64,000 nt of DNA from Stromatinia cepivora (lineage: Eukaryota > Ascomycota > Leotiomycetes > Helotiales > Sclerotiniaceae): positions 434,001 to 498,000 of the forward strand of contig RCTD01000002.1 in the NCBI GenBank assembly GCA_014898415.1, given 5' to 3'. Below, piece by piece: positions 12,585 through 23,027 of the stretch. The notes beneath the pieces were generated by a model. The model worked only from the letters and a program-made list of their open reading frames with translations, ran no database searches and had not been told where the DNA came from. Both the position numbers and the translations under genes were made by a program. Position 1 is the first letter of the stretch, and every line of letters starts with the position of its first letter.

Positions 12585-14511
12585 CCCTATTGTTTTTCAT
12601 TTCTGCAAACTGCAATCGACCAAAATGAACTACAAAATATATAACAAAGAACTATTCAGTATTATCGATTGTCTCCAAAAATAGTATCAGTACCTGGAAG
12701 GATCTAAATACAAAATTGAAATTTATTCAGATTATCAAAACCTAGCCTATTTTATTATTACGAAAATACTAAACAAAAAACAAACAAAATAAACTGAAAT
12801 CCTATCAATATATTGATTCACGATCAATTATAAATTAAACAAATTAAATGAGAAAGTGGATATACTTTCCTATTTATTTTAATATTATCCTGAAAAAGGA
12901 AAAAATAAAAATCAACTAATTACAATAGTTTTATAACCAAAACACTTTTCTTATTCTATAGGACCCATAATTTTCATTTTATCAATATGATTATACAATA
13001 TTCCGATATTAAATTAAACTTCAAACTTCATCCGAAATATCAAAAAAGTAGTAGAAAAGAATAATGATTATTAATATTAAATATAATCCCCAAACAAGAA
13101 TATCATTTTACAAAATAGATTTTTATATCGAAGAAACCATCTTTGAGTATCCAACGAACTCTGTAATAGTATACTAGAATCCAAATACGATACAAAAATT
13201 GCCGGATATATAGGGATAAACAAAACCATAAAACTTATTACATATAACTTTTGATAATTCAAGCTGGAAGAATTAGTCCAATAATATATTTCGGATTGTC
13301 TCGAATACCAACAAAACAAGAATCCTCGTTATACGATCCACAGCAAATTATAACCTATCGAATTACAATATAAACCTTGATATATAATTACAATAGACTT
13401 TATTATAGATTTATTAATATCTAATAATTATAATAATATTTAGATAATAATAGATCCATTTACAAAAATAGTATATTTCGTAATATTCAAAATCGATGAT
13501 AAAAAAACAAAAGATTTCATCCAAATCTTCGCCCGAATTTATTGGAGATTGTATAAAATGTCTACAGATATCGTTTCGAATAAAGATTCAAAATTCATCG
13601 CTAGTTTATAGAAAGATTTCCTGAAATTAATCAATATCAAATTATAAATGAATACAGCTTTTTATCCCTAAATCGATGAATAGATTAAATGTATAAACTA
13701 AATACTTGAAATCTATCTAAAAGTATTTATCAATTACAAAATATCCAATTAAAAAGATTTGCTAGCAATTGCTGAATTTGCTTATAATAATTCTACAACA
13801 ACCTCTATCGGATTGATTCTATTCTATATTAATTATAGTTTTTATTCTATTACTTACAATCCAATTACAAATCCATTCCGAAACCCGGATAATCAAATAT
13901 ATTCATATTGGATAATACAAATGTACAAAGAAGCTAAAGAGTATTTAAAGAAAAATCAAGAATGTATAAAAGTATAGATCGATAAGAAAAGAATAAAGAC
14001 GCCAAAATATCAAATCGGATAACTGGTGATACTGAATACTAAGAATATCAAAACCAAATGTTTTGTTAAAAAGTTGAACAAAAGAATATTGAAACCCTTC
14101 AAAATCCAGAAGATAATCTTTCCTACCATTATCAAACTAATATTATTTAAGGGATAATATATTTATAATTTTTTCTATATCTCCTTTATTGAACCCTACC
14201 ATATTAGTAATTAGATACTCCTTGATCCTGATCAGATTCTGTAGAAAGCAGATCTAATTGAACCGGAGTACTATATACAAAAGATAATAAACTTTATTGA
14301 TATTAAAGATAATATAAAATATTATATCAAATAACAGAAATGGTTAATTAAGAAATATTAGATTTGGAAATTATATAAATAGTTCGATGATAAAAATACA
14401 AAAATAATAATAACAACATTTCATCAATAATATTCACTTAAATTTATATCTAAGGAAACTTTTAAAATTCTAACCAAGACTCGGATCGAACCTTGATAAA
14501 AAGGGAAATAA
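12585..14511 (+). pseudogene. Gypsy chromovirus pol relic (RNase H, integrase, chromodomain)
   Basis: The 3' half of a Ty3/Gypsy pol, broken by stops. Reading the best frame: RNase H with YNKELFSIIDCLQ and YLEGSKYKIEIYSDYQNL (about 12630-12740), and KLNEKVDILS (KLNGKADALSR-like) near 12840. The integrase core carries ITIDFIIDL (about 13390), a degraded SDRDSRF motif (13570-13600) and LAIAEFAYNNS (13759-13791). The C-terminal EPYHISN box is near 14195, followed by a chromodomain-like EYYIQKIINF stretch near 14270. The order RNase H, integrase, chromodomain marks a chromovirus. The RT and gag side is missing, cut by the copy d insertion at 12584. The 13759-13977 reading frame is an unbroken remnant of the integrase, not a gene. 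Confidence 0.88.
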
Positions 14512-14728
14512 TGTTGTACAAACAAATGACTCCGAAATTGAATTTAATAAATATAATCTTTTTTCATTTATATATAGAATGAACTATCTTACCCCATATA
14601 GTATTGTATATATAAACCTAGACGTTTTCCCTTAATCCTAAAAAGGATCAGATTCAAAGGATCTTAGGAACCCTAGAAGATTATTAGCTAAATTGAATAC
14701 CATTCCAAGCCTATCACCTTGTTACAAC
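14512..14728 (+). repeat. Putative 3' LTR of the Gypsy relic
   Basis: Follows a purine tract (AAAAAGGGAAATAA) placed where a Gypsy polypurine tract is expected after the pol end, begins TGTTGTACAA and runs to about TTGTTACA. Boundaries, especially the right one, are uncertain because no second LTR is in the window. Confidence 0.45.
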
Positions 14729-15110
14729 TGGTACAGTTTTCTGGGTTTCGGATGCTTATCAAAAGTAATGCAGTGATCACGGTAATCTCAAGAGTAAGTC
14801 AACGTATGAAATACAGATGTGATTGGTAAAGGTATACTATAAAAGTATGAAACAAGCTGAGCACGAAGCTCCTATCTAATGGGTGACGACCCAGAGTTAT
14901 ATAGAATCTTCCTGCTCTCAGATCCTGAAAGGATCCTAGATCCAAAAGGATCCATCACGTGACCATAAACTATGAAATCCCAGGAGGGTGCCAGGCCATA
15001 CAGCCGGCCCTCCTCATGCGCGTACAACCTTCAGAGTCACATGTAATGTGTTCTGCCAGGTAAGGAAAACGTGATCACCGCGTGATCGTAATATAAACAC
15101 AAGAAGTATT
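14729..15110. other. Transition zone from AT-rich block to gene island; no gene seen
   Basis: Composition rises to normal GC here. The stretch may contain the rest of the Gypsy LTR and the 3' untranslated region of the NRPS-like gene that ends at 15111. A TATA-like ACTATAAAAG lies near 14834, and CACGTGACC occurs at about 14955. No reading frame is supported. Confidence 0.4.
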
Positions 15111-18086
15111 TCACAGCACGTTCCGCTTAGCCATAGCGGCTTTCATTGATTTCTGCAGCTCAAAAACATTCTCCTGGTTCATCATGGTGTAGTGGGACCC
15201 CGGGACATCATGGAACTCGACATCGCTCCGTACGAAATCGTTCCACGCGAGGAGATGGTCTTCAAGCCATTTGCCTTTATCGCGGCCCACGGCTATCAAA
15301 GGTACCGCGTAGAAGACATCCATACGTTCGACCATCCCCGACGGATCGTAATCGTGAGCCAGGCCTTGCAACTTCGAGGAGAGTGCTGCCCAATGCTGCA
15401 GCTTCTTCTCGTTCAGGTCGAGTTCAACCAGACGGTCCTTGGGCGCCACCTTCATGATTCTCGACAACACCTCTTCCTGCGGCAATGTGTGCATTTCGGG
15501 AGACATGGCGTGAGCTTCGTCTTCAGTGATGAAGCCAAGGAAATAGACCAGGTTGAGTAAGAGCTCGGTCCAGTCAAGCTCGATCATTCGGAATTTGATG
15601 TGGGGTGGGAGATTCAACGTTCCGATAAAGCCGACTTTGCCGCCGCTGGCCTCAATCTTCTTGGCAATCTCGAATGCGATCATGGCGCCGAATGAATATC
15701 CTACGAGCACATAAGGACCTTCCGGTTGCTTCTTGCGGATGGCAGTGAGGTAGGTGCTATATACGATTGCGGTTAGCTATGACTATAAACAGGGGGATCT
15801 GAATAGCCTACTCGGTCATGTCATCAATTGATTTATGCATTTCTTCACCAGGGTTGAATCCCGGTGCTCTGATGGCATATACCTGGCGATCGGAGAAGAA
15901 CTTGCTCAAGTTCAAGAATACCAAGATCTCTCCCAAACCAGGATGGAAGAAGAAAATTGGGGGCGAGTTGGATGTCCCATTCTGAAGCTGCACAATTGGG
16001 TCATATGCTTTAACCCCCTTTTCCAATTGCAACAGGACTTCTGCCAAACCCTTGATGCTTGGGTTTTGTAGGAGGGAAATCATGGGGATTTCTTGATCGA
16101 GCTTGAGGTGATCCTGCACCAGTGCCTTGAACCGAATCAACTGAATACTATCCACACCCATGTCTGTCAAGCTATTCTCTACGCCCACCTCATCTTTGTC
16201 TAGTCCAAACTCCGTTGCAAACACTTCAATGAGTGCCTTCTCTGTTGCCGTTGTTGGTGCGACCCGGGAACGCTTTTTGTAGGCCGATACGCGCGCCTTA
16301 GCTGCGAAGCGATACTCGTCATACCTGCCGGCTTCGTAGGCAATCTTTGATTTAGGGCGGGACAACTTGCCGAGGGCGGATTTAGGAAGAAGTTCGAGAG
16401 GCAGTGGGATGATGTCTATAGGATTCTTTGAGCAGTAGAGGGCTGATTGCTTGCCAATGGCGTCAATTGTGGCAGCAAAAGCTGCGTCGTCATCTGCAAT
16501 CCCCGCTTCGGGGAGGAAGATAATGACCAGCTCCTCACTATCAGCGCCCTTGGGCCAGGTAGAGAAAGAGGCCGTAAAAGATGGAGTTACGCCCGGGATT
16601 TTGGCTCCCTCAAGGGCCGACTCGAGCTCGTGTGAGAAGTATTTCAACCCGTTAATGATGATTGAGTCCTTGGCTCGACCACTCAGAATCAGATTTCCAG
16701 AATCATCAATATAGCCTTTGTCGCCCGTCTTAAACCAACCATCGGGCGAGAAAGACGATTCTGTAGCCTCAGGGTTATTGTGATAAGCCTTGAACACTGC
16801 AGGCCCAGAAAGCTCTAGGTTGCCGCCTTCCCCTGGGGACATAACGTTTCCCTCATCATCGGTGATACGCTGCCGAACGGAGTTTATAGTACGACCGACA
16901 GAGCAGAATTTCAAATCCGCGTTTTTTTCCAGGGTCGGGAAGTGCTGGTGGTAGTGACTAGCGGCAGAGGTCTCTGTCATACCAAATGCCGTCTGCAGCG
17001 ATGTAGCTGCCGCACCCATGGACACTATGATCTGGGTGAAATCCAAGCCAGTGGAAACGACGTTGGCCTCACCACCACTTACGACAGTGCGAAGAGATGA
17101 GAGGTCGTACTGCTCAGGCGGGTTCTGGCTCCTAATAGCCCTGACGACTGTGGCAAGGAAGAAGTTGGGAGCGAATGTGCGACTCACAGCGTGCTTCTCT
17201 ATGACTTTAAAGAACATAGGAGGAGCGCGCAAGAGTTCAACGGCGGGGACGTGTATCTGAGTTGCACCGCAAAGCATGGCGTGCATATGAATTTCCGTCA
17301 AACATGCAACGTGATCAAACCCTATAATTCACTCAGTACAAGATATAATTTTGATTTCAAGGAAGTGTGGCTACCTATCCAATTGAGGAAAACATCTTGA
17401 CCTGCGGTACTCGTTGCAGCTGACTTCCCCTTCACGGAAGCTAGGATCTGTTCATGCCTAAGTTCTACAGCTTTAGCATTTCCCGTGCTCCCTGATGTTA
17501 ACATTAGTAGAGCTGGCGCGTCCGGGTGCCTATGGTAACCATTCGTGTTCGCCTTGCCGTTGACTTTCACTTCGTCAGTCGATTTTCCATAAAGCGAAAG
17601 TGCTTCGATAGAAGTCACATCGAGCGCGGGAACAGAGCTGAGTTCTCCGCGGATCCTCTCGATTGTAAGGACCTTGGGACTTTCAAGAATGTTCTCTAGA
17701 TGGAGCAGGTGGCGTTCTCGAGCAACCAAGTCCGATGCGAGAGGTGTAGACACGGCAGGAATGGCGCCGGCGGCAATGACGGACCAGAACCACTCAATAT
17801 AATCCACATGAGAGTCCAGATGAAGAAGGACGATCGAGCCATTTGCAGCAATGTTTTTCTTTTTCAGAATATCGGCATTGAACTGTATTAATTGTCAAGA
17901 CATAAAGGTATTAAAGTACGTTGTTATCAGCAGTTTAAAGGGCAGACATACCTTTGCCTTCGCCAATAACCCTTGGTACGACAAAAATTGAGGCGGTGAT
18001 ACCGATCCGGCTTTGTAGAAGTACAATCCTTTATCAGGGGCATTCGAGGCCGCATCCTCTAAGAGGTCCAAGATATGGAATGACAT
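15111..18086 (-). CDS. NRPS-like A-T-TE synthetase (furanone/quinone synthetase type)
   Basis: Four exons on the minus strand, complement(join(15111..15756,15812..17321,17375..17882,17952..18086)), give an uninterrupted 932-aa protein. Introns are 69, 53 and 55 nt with GT...AG ends. Adenylation domain: LTSGSTGNAKA at about 173-183, IGFDHVACLTE spanning exon junction 2-3, FGMTET at 327-332, KTGD at 412-415 and the lysine of LGKLSR near 533. Carrier domain: GVDSI with phosphopantetheine serine near 606. Thioesterase: GYSFG with nucleophile serine near 739 and GSHYTMM with histidine near 906. There is no condensation or reductase domain. This domain set and length fit the fungal enzymes that adenylate aryl pyruvates and dimerise them to quinones, furanones or dioxolanones (TdiA, AtrA, MicA-type); the substrate here cannot be told by eye. 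The ATG at 18086 gives the N-terminus expected for the family. No RIP damage is seen. The next gene upstream on the same strand is the MDR reductase. Confidence 0.94.
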
Positions 18087-18861
18087 AGATAAGGTATGAT
18101 TTAAATGAGACAGAAGCTGAATCGAGCGAAATTGTTGGACTCTTGTAGAGAGGGAAAGTGTCAGACTTTATGCTTCACTTAAGCACCTTACCAGCTGAAT
18201 TCTATACATGGTCTATACATGGGTTTTATACCGGGGGCCATGAAATTAATTTAATCTCCGGCATGAACCTAGCATCAAAAGCATAGGCTCTCCTAGGGTC
18301 GAGAAAGCCAATATCTTGCCCCCCTAAATAATCCTAGCAGTTACAGCGCTAATTAATTAACTGTAGGCAACAGGCAACAGCTAGCGACAAAGTCAAAATT
18401 CCTTTCGAGCGCCTATTACTGCTAGAGGTCGTGACACGAGGGAGGCCGGCCTGCAACCGGACGACCCTAGACTTGAGTCAACGTACAGTACTTCCGTCGA
18501 GGGTACAAAATCCGTTTCTTCTCACCGACATTTTATATTGCCTGTTTCTGCATACCAAGGTTTAATACGGTTTAATAACCGGTTCCCCTCCTGTTGCACA
18601 TTCGATTACCGCAACATGAGGGGAACCAGCTATTAGGCTCATCGTCTTTCGATACTAGGGTCAGGGAGTGTTTTCTTCCTGTGATGTTCGGCACGGTTAT
18701 AAAATATCTTTCCGACAGAAGGTATTCCAGTTTGAATAGAAGCAGTAATAGCGACTAATAGTAAATTTGTAACATGTTCATATTTTATCTTAAATATCAC
18801 CGATTTAATGTTTCTGTTTAGATTACATGTCTGCGTGTGCCCTTAACATTCGTCCCTCCCG
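18087..18861. other. Intergenic region between reductase and NRPS-like gene
   Basis: 775 bp holding the promoter side of the NRPS-like gene (reads leftward) and the 3' flank of the reductase gene. It contains a strong imperfect inverted repeat (18571-18637, listed separately). No convincing reading frame was found. Confidence 0.6.
18571..18637. repeat. Inverted repeat / potential hairpin
   Basis: Arms GGTTCCCCTC-CTGTTGC (18581-18597) and GCAACA-TGAGGGGAACC (18611-18627) pair at 16 of 17 positions around a 13-nt loop. The pairing continues outward for about 10 more bases on each side with only transition differences. It could be a small fold-back relic or a palindromic protein-binding site upstream of the NRPS-like gene. 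Confidence 0.7.
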
Positions 18862-20115
18862 TCATACCAGCTTTTCTGCGCCTGCAACCGCGCCTGTTCC
18901 TTCGACCTCCTCCTGCGGCATTTTGAAAACTAGCTTGCGAAAGGACATGCCACCAGCGCTGACTCGTGTCACGCCGGGGATCAGGGCGGGCCATCCGCCA
19001 TCGAGGACCTCGACCGGCACTTGGTGGAACTGGCTTCCCAAGTGCCGGATGGCCCATCGAACCTTGTCCGCGACGAGAGCCCCGTCCGCCACCCGTCCGC
19101 GAACCACCCGGCCGCCGCCCAGATGCACATCTTCCCCAAAGATCACCGCCGCGAAGGGTTTGAGAATATCCCCGGAACCGCCCACGGTGGACACAAGTCG
19201 CGCCGCGCCACGGCCCGTAGACCCATGCGCTTCCGCGCTCGCATCGGCGAGGATGGAGTGGATCTCGACATGGTTCATGCCCGTGGCATCGATGGCGAGG
19301 CGAAGACAGCCGTCACCGTCGCTACCGGGGGAGAGCTCGCGCATGGCCACTGCGATCTGGTGGCGGATGGTGTCGATATGCCGGTAATCGAAGCAGCGGG
19401 TCGCCCCGCGACGCCTCAGCACCTCGTGATGACGCGGCGATGCCAGCACAAGGATGGGCGCTACTCCCGCCTCGCGCGCAAACTGGATGACGGCGTGGCC
19501 AACGGCAGAGCCGCCCCCCCAGACAAGCAGAGGCGCCTTGTTCTTCGCGCTGGGCGTGGCATCCAGCCCCAGCAGCCCGAACAAGCAGTCCGCGGCCGTG
19601 GCGGCAACGACAGGCACGGTTGCCAACACCTGGAGTTCTGCGTCTGAAGTCTGGGCGGGGAGCGGAAACACGCCTTTCGCCGCGGCAACGAGGAACTGCT
19701 GGTGGGCGCCGTGGAGCCCTGATTGCTGGTTGCCAATGCAAAGCCCCGTCCGCGCCAGACCACAGACCAAAGCCCCCGGCAGGAGACTCAGCCTGTCAGA
19801 GCCCCGGGCCACAACGGTGCCCGCAAAGTCGTACCCAGCAACGAGGTCGCAGATGCCCAGGAAAATTGAATGCTTGTGGTCCGCAGGATTGAGCCCGCTG
19901 TAAAGGACGCGGATCAGGTATTCGTCCGGCTGAAGCATCGACGGACTGATGGGGAGTTGCTGGCGGATGTCGAGACGGCCGCCCCGAGACACCCAGAGCC
20001 CTATACGTGCTTGCATTTTTGCCGGCGTACGAGATAAGAGAGAGCGATTAGATGGATTTGGAAGGGAGCTAGCTGGTACTGCGGAGTCGCCATGAGCCCT
20101 GGAGCACCGTCCCAT
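18862..20115 (-). CDS. Zinc-independent MDR-family enoyl/quinone reductase
   Basis: Intronless 417-codon frame of a medium-chain dehydrogenase/reductase. The GroES-like half has PDEYLIRVLYSGLNPADHKH (about 63-82) and GYDFAG (94-99). The nucleotide-binding half has WGGGSAVG (199-206), a Rossmann loop suiting NAD(P)H. The GHE zinc-ligand motif of alcohol dehydrogenases is replaced by GYD, so it is probably a non-zinc member like trans-enoyl reductases (LovC type) or the quinone reductase TdiC. The ATG at 20115 opens the longest frame, but Met34 (20016) starts the conserved region and would give a more usual 384 aa. The gene is strikingly GC-rich (by eye well above 60%) compared with the NRPS-like and MFS genes beside it, and long frames on other strands are shadows caused by that. 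It lies upstream of, and on the same strand as, the NRPS-like gene, suggesting it reduces that enzyme's product. A PKS partner is not in the window. Confidence 0.88.
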   Translation of the reverse strand: MGRCSRAHGDSAVPASSLPNPSNRSLLSRTPAKMQARIGLWVSRGGRLDIRQQLPISPSMLQPDEYLIRVLYSGLNPADHKHSIFLGICDLVAGYDFAGTVVARGSDRLSLLPGALVCGLARTGLCIGNQQSGLHGAHQQFLVAAAKGVFPLPAQTSDAELQVLATVPVVAATAADCLFGLLGLDATPSAKNKAPLLVWGGGSAVGHAVIQFAREAGVAPILVLASPRHHEVLRRRGATRCFDYRHIDTIRHQIAVAMRELSPGSDGDGCLRLAIDATGMNHVEIHSILADASAEAHGSTGRGAARLVSTVGGSGDILKPFAAVIFGEDVHLGGGRVVRGRVADGALVADKVRWAIRHLGSQFHQVPVEVLDGGWPALIPGVTRVSAGGMSFRKLVFKMPQEEVEGTGAVAGAEKLV

Positions 20116-21267
20116 TTATATACAAGTTTTATCTAATAGAAAGAGCGTGGAAGCTTCCAGTTCACCTAATTCACACAGTACCCTTGGCTTTTGATTATTA
20201 GGGGAAGGGGGGTAGTACTTAAGCTGATCCAAGCTAACCGAAAAGGGGTGCCTCTTCTGGAAAATCAATTGATTTTCGATTTTATTCTTATTTTTTAATA
20301 CACGCGGGTAGACCCGGCTTCTTTGTAACACAGAGCCGCCGTTATCCGACAGAAAGCAAAGGCGACGGCAATAGCGAGGGTGCAAGGGTTGGGGTAGTCT
20401 AGTTTTCACATCGACCTTCTTCCAGAGTTTTACGCTATTTTTTGATTGGATATTTTAAGCGAACTCTTCCAAAGGGTCTAGTCGGCCATCTCTTAAATAA
20501 TGTGTATCAAATCTATATGAAATTATATTTATGTGATAACTTTTTAAAAATTTAATTTATAAAAAATTAAATAAATAATTTGAAATCAGCTAATCAAAGA
20601 GATTTAGAATTTATTTTTAATTTATTTCTAGCTATTTTGATATTGAATTATTAATAATATTTATTTTTAATTATAATTTATTATAATTTTATATCTTTCA
20701 ATTTTTATTTAAAATAATTGAAAATTTTACAGAAAATTCTAATAGATCTTAATTATTATATATTTCAATTTCAATATTATTCGATAAGAAATGAAATAAT
20801 ATTTTAATTTTTTGATAAATTATATGATACGTTAAATTTATCTTTCCGGATTAGAAATCTAATTTATAAATATAATAATTAAATCAATACCAATTAGAAT
20901 TTCATAAAAATAAAAAGTGCAAAATGTAAATAAATAGTATATCTATTTATAGTATAATTTTCGATTAATAATTATAATATGATATAATTGAACGAGGTTA
21001 ATATATATTCAAAAAAACGTGAAAAGCAGGTTCAAAATATACAATTTAGGAGTTAACCGATTAGACTTTCCTGACAGAGATATTAAAAATCATATGATCG
21101 ATGTCTCGAGAGTCAGGCACCCGCTAGACTAGGGTTGGGGCGGTGTAGGGGGCACGTACGCAAAACCTAAACGTACGATCCGAAACTTTGTTCGCGGAAC
21201 GACCGGAAGCGGGTAGAAAGCATTGTTAACGCAATCGCTTAAATAGAGTTTACAAAGAACGGAGGTA
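20116..21267. other. Upstream region of reductase and AT-rich relic; no gene supported
   Basis: 20116-20450 is normal-GC sequence that would hold the reductase promoter. 20480-21010 is AT-rich, repeat-like sequence that I could not assign to a family. 21060-21267 returns to normal GC. A 97-codon minus frame at 20116-20409 has no recognisable features and is not called. Confidence 0.45.
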
Positions 21268-21464
21268 CGGAGGCATAGCCCATAAGTTTTCGTATAGTAT
21301 TAGCAATGGACCCCCCTGACGAGTGTTGGACTTTAATTGATCGAGTATCAGATATCGTGGCTGGGTAGTTCTTATTATTTAGACTAATAAAGCGATGCAA
21401 ACAAACGCACATACAAGAACCCTCCCAACTAGCGCTATACGAAAACTTATGGGCTGTACCTCCG
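21268..21464. mobile_element. 197-bp MITE with terminal inverted repeats and TA target duplication
   Basis: Left end CGGAGGCATAGCCCATAAG continues to CGTATAG; the right end is its near-perfect reverse complement, ending ATGGGCTGTACCTCCG. TA stands immediately outside both ends (21266-21267 and 21465-21466), the duplication used by Tc1/mariner-type transposases. It is too short to encode a protein, so it is non-autonomous. A related half copy lies at 26387-26445 in the same orientation. Confidence 0.85.
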
Positions 21465-21552
21465 TATATAAGGGACACAGCTTCTTCGCCAGGCTCTGTT
21501 CACTACAATTCCAAAAAAATTTATGCTACGATAATCTTACCACATACCTAGC

Positions 21553-21744
21553 ATGTCCGAGATTTGTTCCCCCCAAGATTCGTCCGCACTGCCATCGCCG
21601 AAGGCGAGCACCGCTGTCAACCCCGAACATGTGGAAACTGTGAAGAGGGAGAAAGTAAAGGGCGAGGCGGCAAACACTTCCCAGCAAGCAACGCCCGTCT
21701 GTTTGGTATGGCTTCTAGTATCTTCTTGTTCTTATAATTGCTAA
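21553..21744 (+). other. Possible orphan first exon or small gene, unrecognised
   Basis: A 63-codon frame opening MSEICSPQDSSALPSPKAS, hydrophilic and rich in Ser, Pro, Glu and Lys for about 48 residues, then turning hydrophobic after a GTATGG that could be a splice donor. Such tails occur at the cytosolic N-terminus of fungal MFS exporters, so it might be a relic exon of one, but nothing downstream continues it clearly. Weak call. Confidence 0.25.
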
Positions 21745-23027
21745 TCAAAGCTCGGGTAAGGACAACATGACCCCTACAAAGAGGGAGCTTTCCGTCTTTA
21801 TTTATTCCTTCATATAGTTTAGGTGGAATTTGAACAATTGAATGAAGGGCTACTATCATTATATAAAGGATTGTAGATAGACTTTTGCAATCTTCAGCGC
21901 TATATGCTCAGCCTAAATTCGTACAGTCTCAATAACTGTTCTTTTAGAAATGAAATTGTATAGGTGTTACTTTGTGGTGTAGAAAAACCTTCAAGAGCCA
22001 AATATTCGAGCCTACTATTAAATCACTTAATTTTCGGCCACCGACATAAATGCAAAATTGCTGCGCCTTAGTATATATGTACGAAAAAGGGATCTCAACA
22101 TCTAAAAATCATCCCCTCGACAGTGGTAAAAACCTTTTTTTTATAGAACTCTATTAACCTCTTTAGTTTTCCCTCCTATTTTTCTTAATAAGCTAAACAG
22201 AATTAGGGGAGAGTAACCTTTATATACTAAAACCCCTTCGAGTAGTATAAGGCTATAATAGCTATAGGGTAGCTAAAAGGCAGCAAGAAGAATCACAAAA
22301 TAATAATGCAAATAAAAGGTAAATAATAGTAGTAATAACTCTAAGGGAGTATAAATAGATTCGTGATAACAAATATATATATACTTTAGCTAAGAGACTC
22401 AAGCTTGCTTGCATGCGCAGCTCGCTTGTCAAGTATGTTACCTACTTATTGTAAAGCTATTAACCTCAGGCTAAGTATAATCTCATTTGAGTCCTTTAAA
22501 AAGGTAATTTTAAAAGTTAAGATTTAACACGCTTGGTCTTGGACCTCCAGAAGGTCTGATGAGCTGCAATGTGACCCCGTCCGCATTTCACCCGCTGCTG
22601 CCGTGGAGTCCGACAGTGCTGCAGCCGGCACTGCTGTCGTTGTCAAGGGCCCGCTCCAAATTAACCCGCCCCAGTATAGGGGCGCAGGAAGTGTAAGTTA
22701 CGTTACATGGGTGCCAGGCTGCAGCTCATACGAAACTTTCGAGATCCAGCGAGCAAAATGACGGCACAGGTGGATACCTCCATCACGTTAGACTATTAGT
22801 TCAAGTGTTGCAGATACCGTGGCAGGAACCATGCAGAAAACTAATCCTTTTCCCTGACACTGTTTACTCTTCCTCTTTGCTTTCGGTCTCCTTCTATTAG
22901 GTGTCTTCTCTCCCATTAGATATCTCCCCTTCCGTGTCTTCCGCCTCTGCACTCCTTCCCATCTCAAAGACACCATTAATCAACTTCTTTTGTCTTTCCT
23001 AGACGGTTACATTATAACGACAATTAG
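21745..23027. other. Upstream region of MFS gene; no gene supported
   Basis: Mixed composition. 22130-22450 is TA-rich with repeated AGCTATAGGGTAGCTA-like words; 22530-22760 is GC-rich and could hold regulatory sites for the exporter. Homopurine/pyrimidine stretches precede the start codon. No domain-bearing frame was found on either strand. Confidence 0.4.

Noticed and set aside
1..14728. Mitochondrial DNA because of the very low GC
   Set aside because: Clear LTR elements with transition-only decay and 5-bp target duplications point to RIP-affected nuclear DNA; no mitochondrial genes or tRNAs seen.
15146..17400. Plus-strand frames opposite the NRPS-like gene
   Set aside because: No domains; they are shadows of the well-supported four-exon gene on the minus strand.
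18827..19903. Several long plus-strand and alternate minus-strand frames (up to 208 codons) over the reductase gene
   Set aside because: They overlap the MDR frame, whose domain motifs are clear; very high GC leaves other frames open by chance.
20116..20409. 97-codon minus frame upstream of the reductase
   Set aside because: No recognisable motif and it abuts the reductase start; more likely leader or promoter sequence.
22130..22450. TA-rich stretch before the MFS gene as a transposon relic
   Set aside because: Repeated words are visible but no ends, duplication or coding remnant could be found.
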